From: Nostoc sp. CHAB 5834
Lineage (GTDB): Bacteria > Cyanobacteriota > Cyanobacteriia > Cyanobacteriales > Nostocaceae
DNA length: 26,300 nt
Reading direction: 5' to 3'
Assembly: GCA_020829485.1 (NCBI GenBank)
Contig: JAIVFU010000091.1
Span: 1 to 26,300, forward strand
The notes beneath the pieces are model-generated. The model did not search any database. It saw only the letters and a program-made list of their open reading frames with translations, and was not told the DNA's origin. The position numbers were made by a program, and so were the translations under genes. The number at the start of each line of letters is the position of its first letter. Position 1 is the first letter of the stretch. This document shows positions 1-6,883 of this stretch, one piece after another.

Positions 1-1
1 G

Positions 2-139
2 ATGCAATGCTTGACCGAACAGCAAAATATAAGTTCGGGTGCGATTCTCGGCTTCTGGCACAAAGATATGACACTGTGCAGCTTTACCCAAGGGCATCTC
101 ACCGTGAAAAATCACCAGGGACGGGAAGCGATCGCCTGA
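2..139 (+). CDS. 3' end of an unidentified gene (partial)
   Basis: An open frame runs in from the left window edge and stops with TGA at 137-139, encoding about 45 residues that end in GREAIA. A HIP1 octamer (128-135) lies inside the last codons, as is common in cyanobacterial coding DNA. I do not recognise the family. The ATG at 2-4 may be internal, so this is treated as the C-terminus of a gene starting upstream. It could also be a chance open frame. Confidence 0.3.
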   Translation: MQCLTEQQNISSGAILGFWHKDMTLCSFTQGHLTVKNHQGREAIA

Positions 140-330
140 TTGAATTTTGAATTCACCAACAGGAGGGGGGAGAGATGCAAAGTTTTGTAAATATTATTGC
201 AAAAGTGCAGGCTTTATGGGTTTGATTTCCTGAACCCTGATTGTTTTGATGAGGAGTATAATCAATACTCTGTTGTAATTTAAATAAACAATACTTTAGC
301 TGGTGATCGCTACACATAATAAAAAAGAAA

Positions 331-1228
331 CTATATATTCTTTACCAAGTTATCTAAGGCTGACTTAGCTACCGATTCTGCTCGTGAAGATGTGATTTTC
401 TGGTAGCGCAAGGTAGTTTGGATATTTTCATGCCCCATCAGCGCCCGTAGCTCCTCAATCGCCATTAGTCCCACCCGCTCAGTCGCAAAGGTATGCCGCA
501 GATCATGCAGCCGAATGCCTTTGAGTTCATGGCTTTGGTTAATTGCTTTTCTCCAGTCTGCCAGAACTGCTTCATAACTTACTGGCGTTATAACTTTGGT
601 CGTTGGGTGCCCGGCGGTGAATAATGCCCTGGATGCGGAATGGCGATAATATTTGATATAGTCTTGTAAAGCAATTTCCGCATCTTCACGCATTAAACAC
701 CAGCGTTGTTTGTTACCTTTACCTACAACTTGGAACTTGCGTTGCTCCATATTTATGTGTGCTAACTAAGAGTGAAAGTAATTCTCCGATTCTGGCTCCA
801 CTTCGATGTAGCAAGCGGACTATCGTCTCCAGTCTGGCATTAGATTTTTTGACGTTTGCATACAAAATATCTAGCTGTGATGGCGTAAGATAGCGTATTA
901 TCTCGTCTGTCTTGTGTTCTCCCCGTTGTCGTTCCGGTTTCCTGGGACTTAAACGGCTGGCTGGGTTTGATTGAATGTAGCCGGAATCTACAGCAAAATT
1001 AAACAGAGCGCTGATTATCGCTTGATGGCGATTATGCGTTGTGTAGTTTAAATTATCTAAGCTTTGAAGATAATCCTTAAGTAGTTGACGGTCTACTAAT
1101 TCTACAGGTGTTTGTCCGTGTTCTTTGAGCAAAGATAGTAGCGTTTGCTCGTAAGATTTAAGTGTACTAACAGCTAATCCATCTCGTGAAAGAAATGCTG
1201 TAGTAACTTGTGCTAATGTAGTTGTCAT
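331..1228 (-). pseudogene. Tyrosine recombinase / phage-type integrase, frameshifted
   Basis: Two overlapping leftward frames together make one recombinase of about 299 residues, the normal length for XerC/D-like integrases. The first (1228 to 719) holds the N-terminal SAM-like core-binding domain and the first catalytic Arg (GARIGEL, R146). The second (to 331) holds the K-containing beta-turn (GKGNKQR), the HxxR box (HDLRH), the GH box and the nucleophile region (TTLRY). The join is at 763-770: dropping one base (C766 on the + strand) gives a smooth reading through LLSL-LAHINMEQRKF. The whole catalytic set is therefore present but split by a single-base shift, which suggests a recent knockout or a sequencing error. 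The gene is divergent from the HTH/zinc-ribbon gene at 1323, probably its former regulator. Which DNA it mobilised cannot be told. Confidence 0.85.
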
Positions 1229-1322
1229 ATTTCACTATTTTTTCGGCTAAAGGCAGTATATAATTTTCAAAAAACATATTTAAATAGAATAATTAAAAAT
1301 ATATATTAATACATACTTCATC

Positions 1323-1781
1323 ATGGACAATACCCCTCAACCCCAAGAATCGCTGGCAGAATACGTTAAAAGAATACGCACGAGCCTTTCGTTAAGTCAA
1401 ACTGAGCTGGCCCTAAAGGCAGGGATTCATCTTCAAAGTTTGGGTAAGATTGAACGAGGGATGACGACTAAGCTTAATAGTAAAAGTCAGCGTGGGTTAG
1501 CAATTGCATTGCAGGTTCCATCTGAGTACCTGGATGCGGTTGTCCGTGGGGTTGCTCTTGGGGCATCAGATGTTCTCAAATTTTGTCCCCACTGTTGGCA
1601 GCCTGGAACAACACTTGAAGATATTTGGTTGTCGCCACGCTCCAAGTTCTGTTTTCTGTGCGGGACTGGGTTACGTAATAGTTGCGCCAGGTGTAACGAA
1701 CCGATTACGTCGGTGAAATTCCGCTTCTGTCCTTACTGTGGTTTTCCCTACAAGGAGTCTGTTAATTCTGGTGTGACTTGA
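1323..1781 (+). CDS. XRE-family HTH regulator with C-terminal double zinc ribbon
   Basis: The protein has 152 residues. Residues about 12-70 form an XRE/Cro-type helix-turn-helix (SLSQTELALKAGIHLQSLGKIERG). Residues 88-139 carry four CxxC knuckles (C88/C91, C110/C113, C121/C124, C136/C139), a typical paired zinc-ribbon arrangement. It should bind DNA as a repressor, with the ribbon giving a structural or protein-contact role. It is divergent from the broken recombinase, 94 bp apart, the usual layout for a regulator controlling an integrase promoter. The ATG has no clear Shine-Dalgarno sequence; the leader is very AT-rich and translation may be leaderless. What it senses is unknown. Confidence 0.8.
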   Translation: MDNTPQPQESLAEYVKRIRTSLSLSQTELALKAGIHLQSLGKIERGMTTKLNSKSQRGLAIALQVPSEYLDAVVRGVALGASDVLKFCPHCWQPGTTLEDIWLSPRSKFCFLCGTGLRNSCARCNEPITSVKFRFCPYCGFPYKESVNSGVT

Positions 1782-1972
1782 ACTTCAAATGTATTCTGTT
1801 TATAGGCACAATGCAACTATAGCCTTGACCATTTAATGAAATTCACGCATTCAAAATGCTCTCATTAAGAATAAATAAAAATTTTGAATTAATTATCCTT
1901 CAAGGTCATTTCCAATTCGCTTTTTCCCATTCGCACTCTTGCTAACGCCCCGCTTTGCTAACGCAATTAACA

Positions 1973-1993
1973 CCCCACAACTGAAGTTGGGGG
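1973..1993. repeat. Hairpin 1, possible IS200/IS605-type end
   Basis: CAACT and AGTTG pair around a GA loop and the stem is extended by CCCC/GGGG with one bulged A. IS200/IS605 elements and derived MITEs carry subterminal imperfect hairpins of this kind. With the second hairpin about 150 bp away it could mark a small non-autonomous element, but no transposase or TnpB is present and the exact ends cannot be fixed. Confidence 0.35.
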
Positions 1994-2134
1994 CTTGAAT
2001 ATTGATACTACGTGTTTTGTTTTCTTTCATAATTAAAATTAGTTGCTCTGACTCCAAGGTGAATCAATTATCAATTACGTCCGCAATGGGCGAAAAAGCG
2101 AACTGCGAATTGCGAATTGTTTGGTCATTGCCCC

Positions 2135-2157
2135 CCACTGATTTTTTAAATCAGTGG
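2135..2157. repeat. Hairpin 2, perfect 10-bp stem
   Basis: CCACTGATTT and AAATCAGTGG form a perfect 10-bp stem with a TTT loop. It may be the second end of the putative IS605-type MITE beginning near 1970. It is not a classical terminator, because no T-run follows. Confidence 0.4.
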
Positions 2158-2324
2158 TGCTTCTAGGTGGTGGGTTTCAGAGCAAGCACTGATAGCGCCG
2201 GCGGCAAGCGAGTCCGCTCCTGCGTCGCGTCTTGCAAGTTTGAATTGTTTTGACATTTGGATCATGGATAACTGCAACCGCCTTGATGGTCAACCGTCTG
2301 GGAATACAAATTGCCTGCTTTAAA

Positions 2325-2612
2325 TTAACTACAGAAATCATCAACGCGGATATCGCGCCAGACATCAGAAATCTGCCAGCCAGAGTTGCCAACAGACTGT
2401 ACCGGAGGATTATCAAGCAATGGAATATAGTCAGGAACTCTAGGAAGAGGAGTAATTACAGGTTTCTCCTCAACCACAGGGGCAGTAGAATTGTCAGTAT
2501 TAGCTTGAAGAAGTTGGTCTTCTGCTTCTTCGATTAACTTCATCTGTCTCAGGGTAAGCTTGTCGGATTTTTTGATGATCTTCTTGGTATCTGTATCATT
2601 AGAAGTTTTCAT
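2325..2612 (-). CDS. Small orphan protein, unknown function
   Basis: The 95-residue reading starts at the ATG at 2612, preceded by GAGGG at a good distance; an in-frame ATG seven codons upstream has poorer support. The N-terminal half is charged and probably helical (residues about 10-38, rich in Lys, Leu and Glu). The middle is Pro-rich (VITPLPRVPDYIPLLDNPP) and the tail is GWQISDVWRDIRVDDFCS. It has no signal peptide or membrane segment. I do not recognise a family. The leader-like helix followed by a short tail with one terminal Cys recalls a peptide precursor, but no modifying enzyme lies nearby. Confidence 0.5.
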   Translation of the reverse strand: MKTSNDTDTKKIIKKSDKLTLRQMKLIEEAEDQLLQANTDNSTAPVVEEKPVITPLPRVPDYIPLLDNPPVQSVGNSGWQISDVWRDIRVDDFCS

Positions 2613-2919
2613 TGAATATTCCCTCGAAGGCATTGGTTTAAAATTTGTCTGAGTAAAGTTGCAAGAAGATAGGTATAAATAATTTGCACAGAATTAACAA
2701 GGTACACCAAATCGATGGAAAATACGAGTCCCTTGCTGAAGAATTTACCAATTGAGTACAAATTTCTTTTTCGTGCAGATGCTTTAGCACAATAGGAGGA
2801 CAGATGCTTTAAAGCGATCGCTTCTTGATCATGACTGTAGGTCAAAAATGTGATTGCGTTTTTGGCTCCTAATAAGCAGATAATGAAGGGTTAATAGTTC
2901 TCGCTGTGGAGGAACAGCG
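2613..2919. other. Intergenic leader region of the response regulator
   Basis: It separates the leftward small gene from the rightward response-regulator gene, so it must hold divergent promoters. A HIP1 site lies at 2814-2821. I see no clear RpaB-type HLR1 direct repeat and no strong hairpin. A weak leftward open frame (2609-2845) has no ribosome site or coding character and is not called. Confidence 0.4.
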
Positions 2920-3660
2920 TTGAGAAACTTATCAGGTGAGAAAGGCACAATCCTAGTAGTAGATGACGAAGCCAGCATCCGCCGAATTTTACAGACGCGT
3001 CTTGAGATGATTGGCTACAGCGTAGTGACAGCTAGTGATGGTGAAGAAGCTTTGTCAGCTTTTCGCTTGTTGACCCCTGATTTAATAGTTCTAGATGTAA
3101 TGATGCCAAAGCTGGATGGCTACGGTGTCTGTCAAGAATTACGGAAACAATCAGACGTGCCAATCATCATGCTAACAGCTTTGGCAGATGTAGCAGACCG
3201 AATCACTGGGTTGGAATTAGGGGCTGATGACTATATGACGAAACCTTTCTCACCCAAGGAACTGGAAGCTCGAATTGCCTGCGTACTAAAGCGACGCTCC
3301 TACAAAACTAATGTTAACGTTATTCCTAACTCTGGGATAATCCATGTGAGCAATCTCAAAATCGATATCAATAAGCGGCAAATTCATAAAAATGAGCAGC
3401 GTATTCGGTTGACAGGTGTGGAGTTTAGCTTATTAGAGTTGTTAGTTAATCATTCGGGAAAGATTTTTTCAAGGGTTGAAATATTACAGCAATTGTGGGG
3501 CTTTGTACCAGAGATGAATACAGACACTCGTGTGGTAGATGTGCATATCTCGCGGTTGCGGACAAAGGTAGAATCCGACCCCAACGACCCACAATTCATT
3601 ATCACAGCAAGAGGAAATGGTTATTTTTTCCCACGAATTGTTGAATCAGAACAGGAATAA
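2920..3660 (+). CDS. rpaB: OmpR-family response regulator, RpaB-like
   Basis: The 246-residue two-domain regulator has a receiver domain at residues about 9-125 with the acidic pair D15/D16, phospho-acceptor D59 (VLDVMMPKLDGYG), T86 and K108 (TKPF). The winged-helix DNA-binding domain at about 143-240 contains RLTGVEFSLLELL and VVDVHISRLR. The wording is very close to cyanobacterial RpaB, which controls light-stress and photosynthesis genes by binding HLR1 sites. Differences from the usual sequence, such as YMTKPF and a divergent linker at residues 124-140, suggest a second, accessory copy. The start is TTG, preceded by GGAGG at 2908-2912. An SDR gene follows 9 bp after the stop, so the two are probably co-transcribed. 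No histidine kinase is encoded here. Confidence 0.88.
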   Translation: MRNLSGEKGTILVVDDEASIRRILQTRLEMIGYSVVTASDGEEALSAFRLLTPDLIVLDVMMPKLDGYGVCQELRKQSDVPIIMLTALADVADRITGLELGADDYMTKPFSPKELEARIACVLKRRSYKTNVNVIPNSGIIHVSNLKIDINKRQIHKNEQRIRLTGVEFSLLELLVNHSGKIFSRVEILQQLWGFVPEMNTDTRVVDVHISRLRTKVESDPNDPQFIITARGNGYFFPRIVESEQE

Positions 3661-3669
3661 CAGAAAAAT

Positions 3670-4350
3670 ATGAGTAAGCTCATCTTAATTACAGGCATAA
3701 GTAAAGGTCTAGGTTATGCGATGACCGAGGGTTTTATTCAACAGGGGCATACTGTTATTGGTTGCGCCCGTTCATCAGATGCAATCGATAAAATACGCAA
3801 GAAATTTAGTGCTACCAACGATTTCACATCTGTAGATGTGGCAAGTGAACAGCTTGTAAAAAAATGGGCACTAGACGTACTTCAAAAATATGAACCGCCA
3901 GATATAGTGATAAATAATGCGGCGATTACCAATTATCTAGCACCTTTGTGGGATATACCATCTGAAGAATTTTCTGATTTAATAGATATCAATATCAAAG
4001 GAGTAGCGAATATAATTCGCCATTTCGTACCAGCAATGGTGAAAAAGAAACGGGGTATTATTGTTAACTTTAGTTCTGGCTGGGGACGTTCGACTTCACC
4101 CCAAGTTGCACCATACTGCGCTTCCAAGTGGGCAATCGAAGGATTAACTCGTTCTTTGGCACAAGAATTGCCAACTGGTATGGCAGCTATACCCCTGAAT
4201 CCAGGGATTATTCATACAGATATGCTTTCTATTAGCTTTGGAGAAGAAGCTGCTAATTATACACCCGTGTCCGATTGGGTATTGAAAGCTGTTCCGTTTA
4301 TTCTCAATTTAAAACCCAAAGATAACGGAATTCCCTTAACTGTACATTAA
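3670..4350 (+). CDS. Short-chain dehydrogenase/reductase (SDR)
   Basis: The 226-residue classical-type SDR has the NAD(P)-binding TGxxxGxG motif at residues 8-15 (TGISKGLG), the NNA motif at 82-85, the catalytic Ser near 135-136 (NFSSG) and YxxxK at Y149/K153 (YCASK). It should reduce or oxidise a carbonyl/alcohol with a nicotinamide cofactor in the cytoplasm; the substrate is unknown. It is slightly shorter than the usual ~250 residues, but its C-terminus (IPLTVH) resembles a normal SDR end. It lies 9 bp after the RpaB-like regulator, which suggests co-transcription and possibly a stress-related role. Confidence 0.88.
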   Translation: MSKLILITGISKGLGYAMTEGFIQQGHTVIGCARSSDAIDKIRKKFSATNDFTSVDVASEQLVKKWALDVLQKYEPPDIVINNAAITNYLAPLWDIPSEEFSDLIDINIKGVANIIRHFVPAMVKKKRGIIVNFSSGWGRSTSPQVAPYCASKWAIEGLTRSLAQELPTGMAAIPLNPGIIHTDMLSISFGEEAANYTPVSDWVLKAVPFILNLKPKDNGIPLTVH

Positions 4351-4360
4351 AGAGTGAATT

Positions 4361-4791
4361 TCAATTGCGTAGGCGTAGCCCGTCGTAGACATCGTTGCCG
4401 TTAGGAGCCGACAGTTGAATCATCTCAGTAAAACGTGAATACTTAACCGTATCAGTAGGGGGATAATCTGCCGACACTGCAATTAACCCAATCTTTATAT
4501 CCTCGAAATAAATCACACCCCCAATACGTCCTGCAATTTGGAAAGCTCCATGAAACAAATGATATCGAGCTATGTAGATCAGTAAAAAGTCACTAATCTT
4601 TATTGCCCTGCCAAACATCTGCTGACAAGTTTTTTGGAGGACAGCATCTAGGTATTCATTATCGGCAGGTTCACCCAAGTCAGTAAATTCTGGATATCCG
4701 CAAAATGATCCATGTAAAATAGCCAGATATCAGACAAGTCTGCGTCATTCGTCAGTTTTTGCTTAAGTTCTTGCAATCGGTCGATATTCAT
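4361..4791 (-). pseudogene. Hypothetical protein, frameshifted, 3' end overwritten by a repeat
   Basis: A leftward frame starts at the ATG at 4791 (MNIDRLQELKQKLTNDADL) and runs into a stop at about 4655. Shifting frame near 4693-4698 restores a smooth continuation (FADxPEFTDLGEPADNEYLD) to 4361. The joined protein would be about 143 residues. It has a soluble, mixed alpha/beta composition and I do not recognise the family. The last dozen residues (NDVYDGLRLRN) are encoded by a dispersed Nostoc-type repeat at 4367-4394, so the natural C-terminus has probably been lost. Both lesions point to a decaying gene. Confidence 0.6.
4367..4394. repeat. Nostoc-type GTAGGCGTAGCCC dispersed repeat
   Basis: The segment begins GCGTAGGCGTAGCCCGTCG and ends TAGACATCG. 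It matches the short repeat family scattered in Nostoc-type genomes (consensus close to GCGTAGGCGTAGCCCGCCG followed by a GATGC/CATCG end). It supplies the last codons and the end of the broken gene at 4361-4791. The family recognition is from memory, not from a search. Confidence 0.55.
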
Positions 4792-5000
4792 ATTGTGGAT
4801 ATTGAGGAGATGGGGTAAACAGACAGTTAAAAAGTTATCAATTATTTTTGCATTAATGGGGGATAAAGAATTGCCACCAAAGGGTTCTACTAAATGGTGG
4901 GGGACTTAGATTACGAGACTAGTGCTAGTGTACTATAAGATTTGTAGTTTAGGATTTAATTTGCTCGTGGCATAGTGCGTAAAAAGCGAGACTGCTTGTA

Positions 5001-5227
5001 GTGGAGCTACCGTTGGGACAAGAATCTGTCGATAGAACTAGGAAAATAATTCATGTTGATATGGATGCTTTTTACGCATCGGTGGAACAGCGGGACAACC
5101 CTAGCTACCGAGGAAAACCGTTAGTAGTCGGTGGCAGCCCGAATCAGCGAGGCGTAGTTGCAGCAGCCAGTTATGAAGCGAGGAAATTTGGGATTCACTC
5201 CGCGATGCCGTCAGTAACTGCGTTCAC
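5001..5227 (+). pseudogene. dinB: DNA polymerase IV (DinB) N-terminal fragment
   Basis: From a GTG start the frame encodes the beginning of a Y-family translesion polymerase: [18 protein letters not shown] (metal-binding Asp residues of the palm), then [30 protein letters not shown]. These are the first ~75 residues of a family usually 340-420 long. Homology stops at SVTA, directly before a MITE at 5228. The palm, thumb and little-finger remainder is not found on the other side of the MITE, so this is a truncated remnant and not a simple insertion. In the ORF the frame continues into the MITE and stops at 5297. Confidence 0.85.
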
Positions 5228-5350
5228 TAGACCTCTTGCAAAAATATATTTTTCCAACAGAGGGAAAAGAATAAAGGTTAAAGGGGAAGGATTATGAGTT
5301 TCTTTACCCTTTTCCCCTTCACCTTTACCCCGACTTTTGCAAGAAGTCTA
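5228..5350. mobile_element. MITE of ~120 bp with TA duplication
   Basis: Terminal inverted repeats AGACCTCTTGCAAAA (5229-5243) and TTTTGCAAGAAGTCT (5335-5349) match at 14 of 15 positions and are bounded by TA on each side, the target duplication expected for IS630/Tc1-mariner-type elements. The interior is itself imperfectly palindromic (AAAGGTTAAAGGGGAAGG against CCTTTTCCCCTTCACCTTT), so the element could fold into one long hairpin. It encodes no transposase and must be mobilised in trans. It abuts the broken dinB gene. Confidence 0.75.
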
Positions 5351-5426
5351 ATGTTTGCTTGCAAAGCAGCAAAAGCTAAACCCCGAATCGATACATCAGA
5401 GGAACAATATGTTAAGTCTGCAAAAA

Positions 5427-5469
5427 AAAGCTGGGTTTTTTCGCTATCAAGCCTAAAAAACCCAGCTTT
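5427..5469. terminator. Bidirectional terminator at the end of the lipoxygenase gene set
   Basis: A 15-bp perfect stem, AAAGCTGGGTTTTTT (5427-5441) with AAAAAACCCAGCTTT (5455-5469), surrounds a 13-nt loop. Read leftward, the stem ends in a U-rich tract (TTTTTTTT at 5422-5429) and begins 12 bp after the stop of the saccharopine-dehydrogenase-like gene, so it should end the seven-gene leftward transcript. It is also U-rich on the rightward strand. Confidence 0.85.
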
Positions 5470-5480
5470 CTTTTATATCC

Positions 5481-6533
5481 TTAGCTGAACCCGGTAACTC
5501 CCGGAATTTCAAGGACAAAATCTGCCCCATATACGGATGCAGGAGTCTGGAATCCTACCTTAACTTCGCCTTCAATCACCCGTTTGATAACTGCTACAGC
5601 CGCCAACGCCGTAAAATCGTATGCTTCCGGCCCTAAGAGCTTTGCAGTTACTTGTTGACCAGTTTCATCCTCAGCAATACCAATTACTCTAACTTGCCCC
5701 TTGGCTCGTTCTGCCGCCGTTGGCCCAGTGGGTAGAGTTTTAATTAGATTTGCTAAAGCACTTTGGAATAAAGACGAGTTAAATAACCATTCCAAATACT
5801 GGCTCGACTCCATCAAGAAGCGCACAGGATTAGGAAATACGGTATAAACCTCAATATTAGGAATACCCGTACTTTGGAAAGCAGTGATAATATCAGCACG
5901 CCAAGGGTTTGTTACTGCTGTCACGGGCCCATAACCAAAATCAACTTTACGTCTTTTCGATGCTGGGCGAGATGGGATGAGCTTACCTGCTTCTCGGACT
6001 ACCCCGATATGATGTAAAGTTGGCAGTACTGTATTTGCAGTTCCCTGAGATACACCGCCCATTGTTTCATAGATTAAAATCAGTCGCGTTGCAACTGCTA
6101 ATTTCTGTTTGAGATAAGCAGCTACACAATCAGTAGGGACAACTCCAAATCCCACACCAGGGAGAAGCATTATCCCTGCACTTTTAGCCTCAGCATCTCG
6201 TGCTTGTAGCGCCTGAAATTCAGGTACTTCGCCAGCTATGTCTAAATAATGAGTTTTAGTTTGCAGGCAAGCATCGACAAGTGGCTTTGAGGTTTTGGAG
6301 AAAGGCCCGGAGCAGTTGATGACAGCAATTATATCCTCAAGAGAGCTAGCGATCGCTTGCGAATCGTCTAAGCCAAAAACCCGAAAGTCCAAACTTAATT
6401 CCTTGGCTACTGCTGCTAGTGAACTTTGATTACGTCCAGCTAAAATTAATTCCAGTCCATTATTTTTAGCAGATTCAGCAATGAGTTTTCCAGCATAGCC
6501 AGTTGCACCATACAATAACACCCTTGATGTCAT
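5481..6533 (-). CDS. Saccharopine-dehydrogenase-like / trans-acting enoyl-reductase-type NAD(P) oxidoreductase
   Basis: The chosen ATG (6533) is preceded by GGTGA; a GTG three codons upstream is an alternative. The ~350-residue protein has an N-terminal Rossmann fold with VLLYGATGYAGKLIAE (GxxGxxG-type) and AGR near residue 35, followed by the domain II typical of saccharopine-dehydrogenase-like proteins (VINCSGPFSKTSKPLVDACLQTKTHYLDIAGE). Family members include trans-acting enoyl reductases as well as many uncharacterised cyanobacterial reductases. It has no signal peptide, so it acts in the cytoplasm. It is the last gene of the leftward set, 12 bp after the ABM-domain gene, and ends at a strong terminator. 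In this context a double bond or carbonyl of an oxidised lipid is a plausible substrate (inference). Confidence 0.82.
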   Translation of the reverse strand: MTSRVLLYGATGYAGKLIAESAKNNGLELILAGRNQSSLAAVAKELSLDFRVFGLDDSQAIASSLEDIIAVINCSGPFSKTSKPLVDACLQTKTHYLDIAGEVPEFQALQARDAEAKSAGIMLLPGVGFGVVPTDCVAAYLKQKLAVATRLILIYETMGGVSQGTANTVLPTLHHIGVVREAGKLIPSRPASKRRKVDFGYGPVTAVTNPWRADIITAFQSTGIPNIEVYTVFPNPVRFLMESSQYLEWLFNSSLFQSALANLIKTLPTGPTAAERAKGQVRVIGIAEDETGQQVTAKLLGPEAYDFTALAAVAVIKRVIEGEVKVGFQTPASVYGADFVLEIPGVTGFS

Positions 6534-6545
6534 TATTATCACCAG

Positions 6546-6854
6546 CTAGGAATTGTTCGCAATCTGCTGCCATAACCTGACTTCAGGTGGTTCAACTAAA
6601 AATTGTCCTGATTTTTCGTTCAAAGCTTTAATATACGACTGCTCTAAGTGTTGAGCCAAAATTTCCTGGCTGACCCAGTTTTCATGTAACAGAAACAAAG
6701 ATGGGTCGTCAACAGATTGGTGCAAATCGTAATTAATACAACCTTCTTCTGCAAGAGTGAGAGCTATTACAGGTTGAAATTCCTGCTTGAAATTGTCTTC
6801 CAAACCTGGCTTCACTTTTAGTCGAGCGGTGACGGTTACTTTCTGATTTGACAT
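6546..6854 (-). CDS. ABM-domain (antibiotic biosynthesis monooxygenase-type) protein
   Basis: The 102-residue single-domain ferredoxin-like fold protein reads VTVTARLKVKPGLEDNFKQEF, then EEGCINYDLHQSVDDPSLFLLHENWVSQEILAQHLEQSYI, the classic ABM/YgiN pattern with its central E-N-W and H-x-x-S elements. Family members dimerise and include cofactor-free quinol monooxygenases, haem-degrading enzymes and proteins with no known activity. A good Shine-Dalgarno sequence (GAGGAA) precedes the ATG. It lies 29 bp after the lipoxygenase gene and before the saccharopine-DH-like gene, clearly in the same transcription unit. It might act on a quinol or an oxylipin. Confidence 0.85.
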   Translation of the reverse strand: MSNQKVTVTARLKVKPGLEDNFKQEFQPVIALTLAEEGCINYDLHQSVDDPSLFLLHENWVSQEILAQHLEQSYIKALNEKSGQFLVEPPEVRLWQQIANNS

Positions 6855-6883
6855 TGTGATTCCTCTTTTTTACTAAAACTAAT

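Larger units (their letters stand above)
1782..2324. other. Gene-free, repeat-rich stretch
   Basis: I see no convincing gene here. The stretch holds two strong hairpins (listed separately), and an inverted pair of purine-rich segments around 1915-1936 and 2083-2103 (AATTCGCTTTTTCCCATTCGC against GGGCGAAAAAGCGAA). It also has a short tandem run of the cyanobacterial heptamer type (GCGAATT units, 2098-2119). It looks like the remains of small non-autonomous transposons. Confidence 0.5.

Noticed and set aside
175..225. A purine-rich AGGAGGGGGGAGAG before an ATG and a 16-codon frame
   Set aside because: The frame is very short, has no distinctive composition and could be chance; it has no neighbour in register.
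2609..2845. 78-codon leftward frame
   Set aside because: No ribosome site, overlaps the end of the small gene at 2325-2612, and its composition looks random.
5294..5488. 64-codon rightward frame across the MITE and terminator
   Set aside because: It is made of MITE and terminator sequence and matches no dinB continuation.
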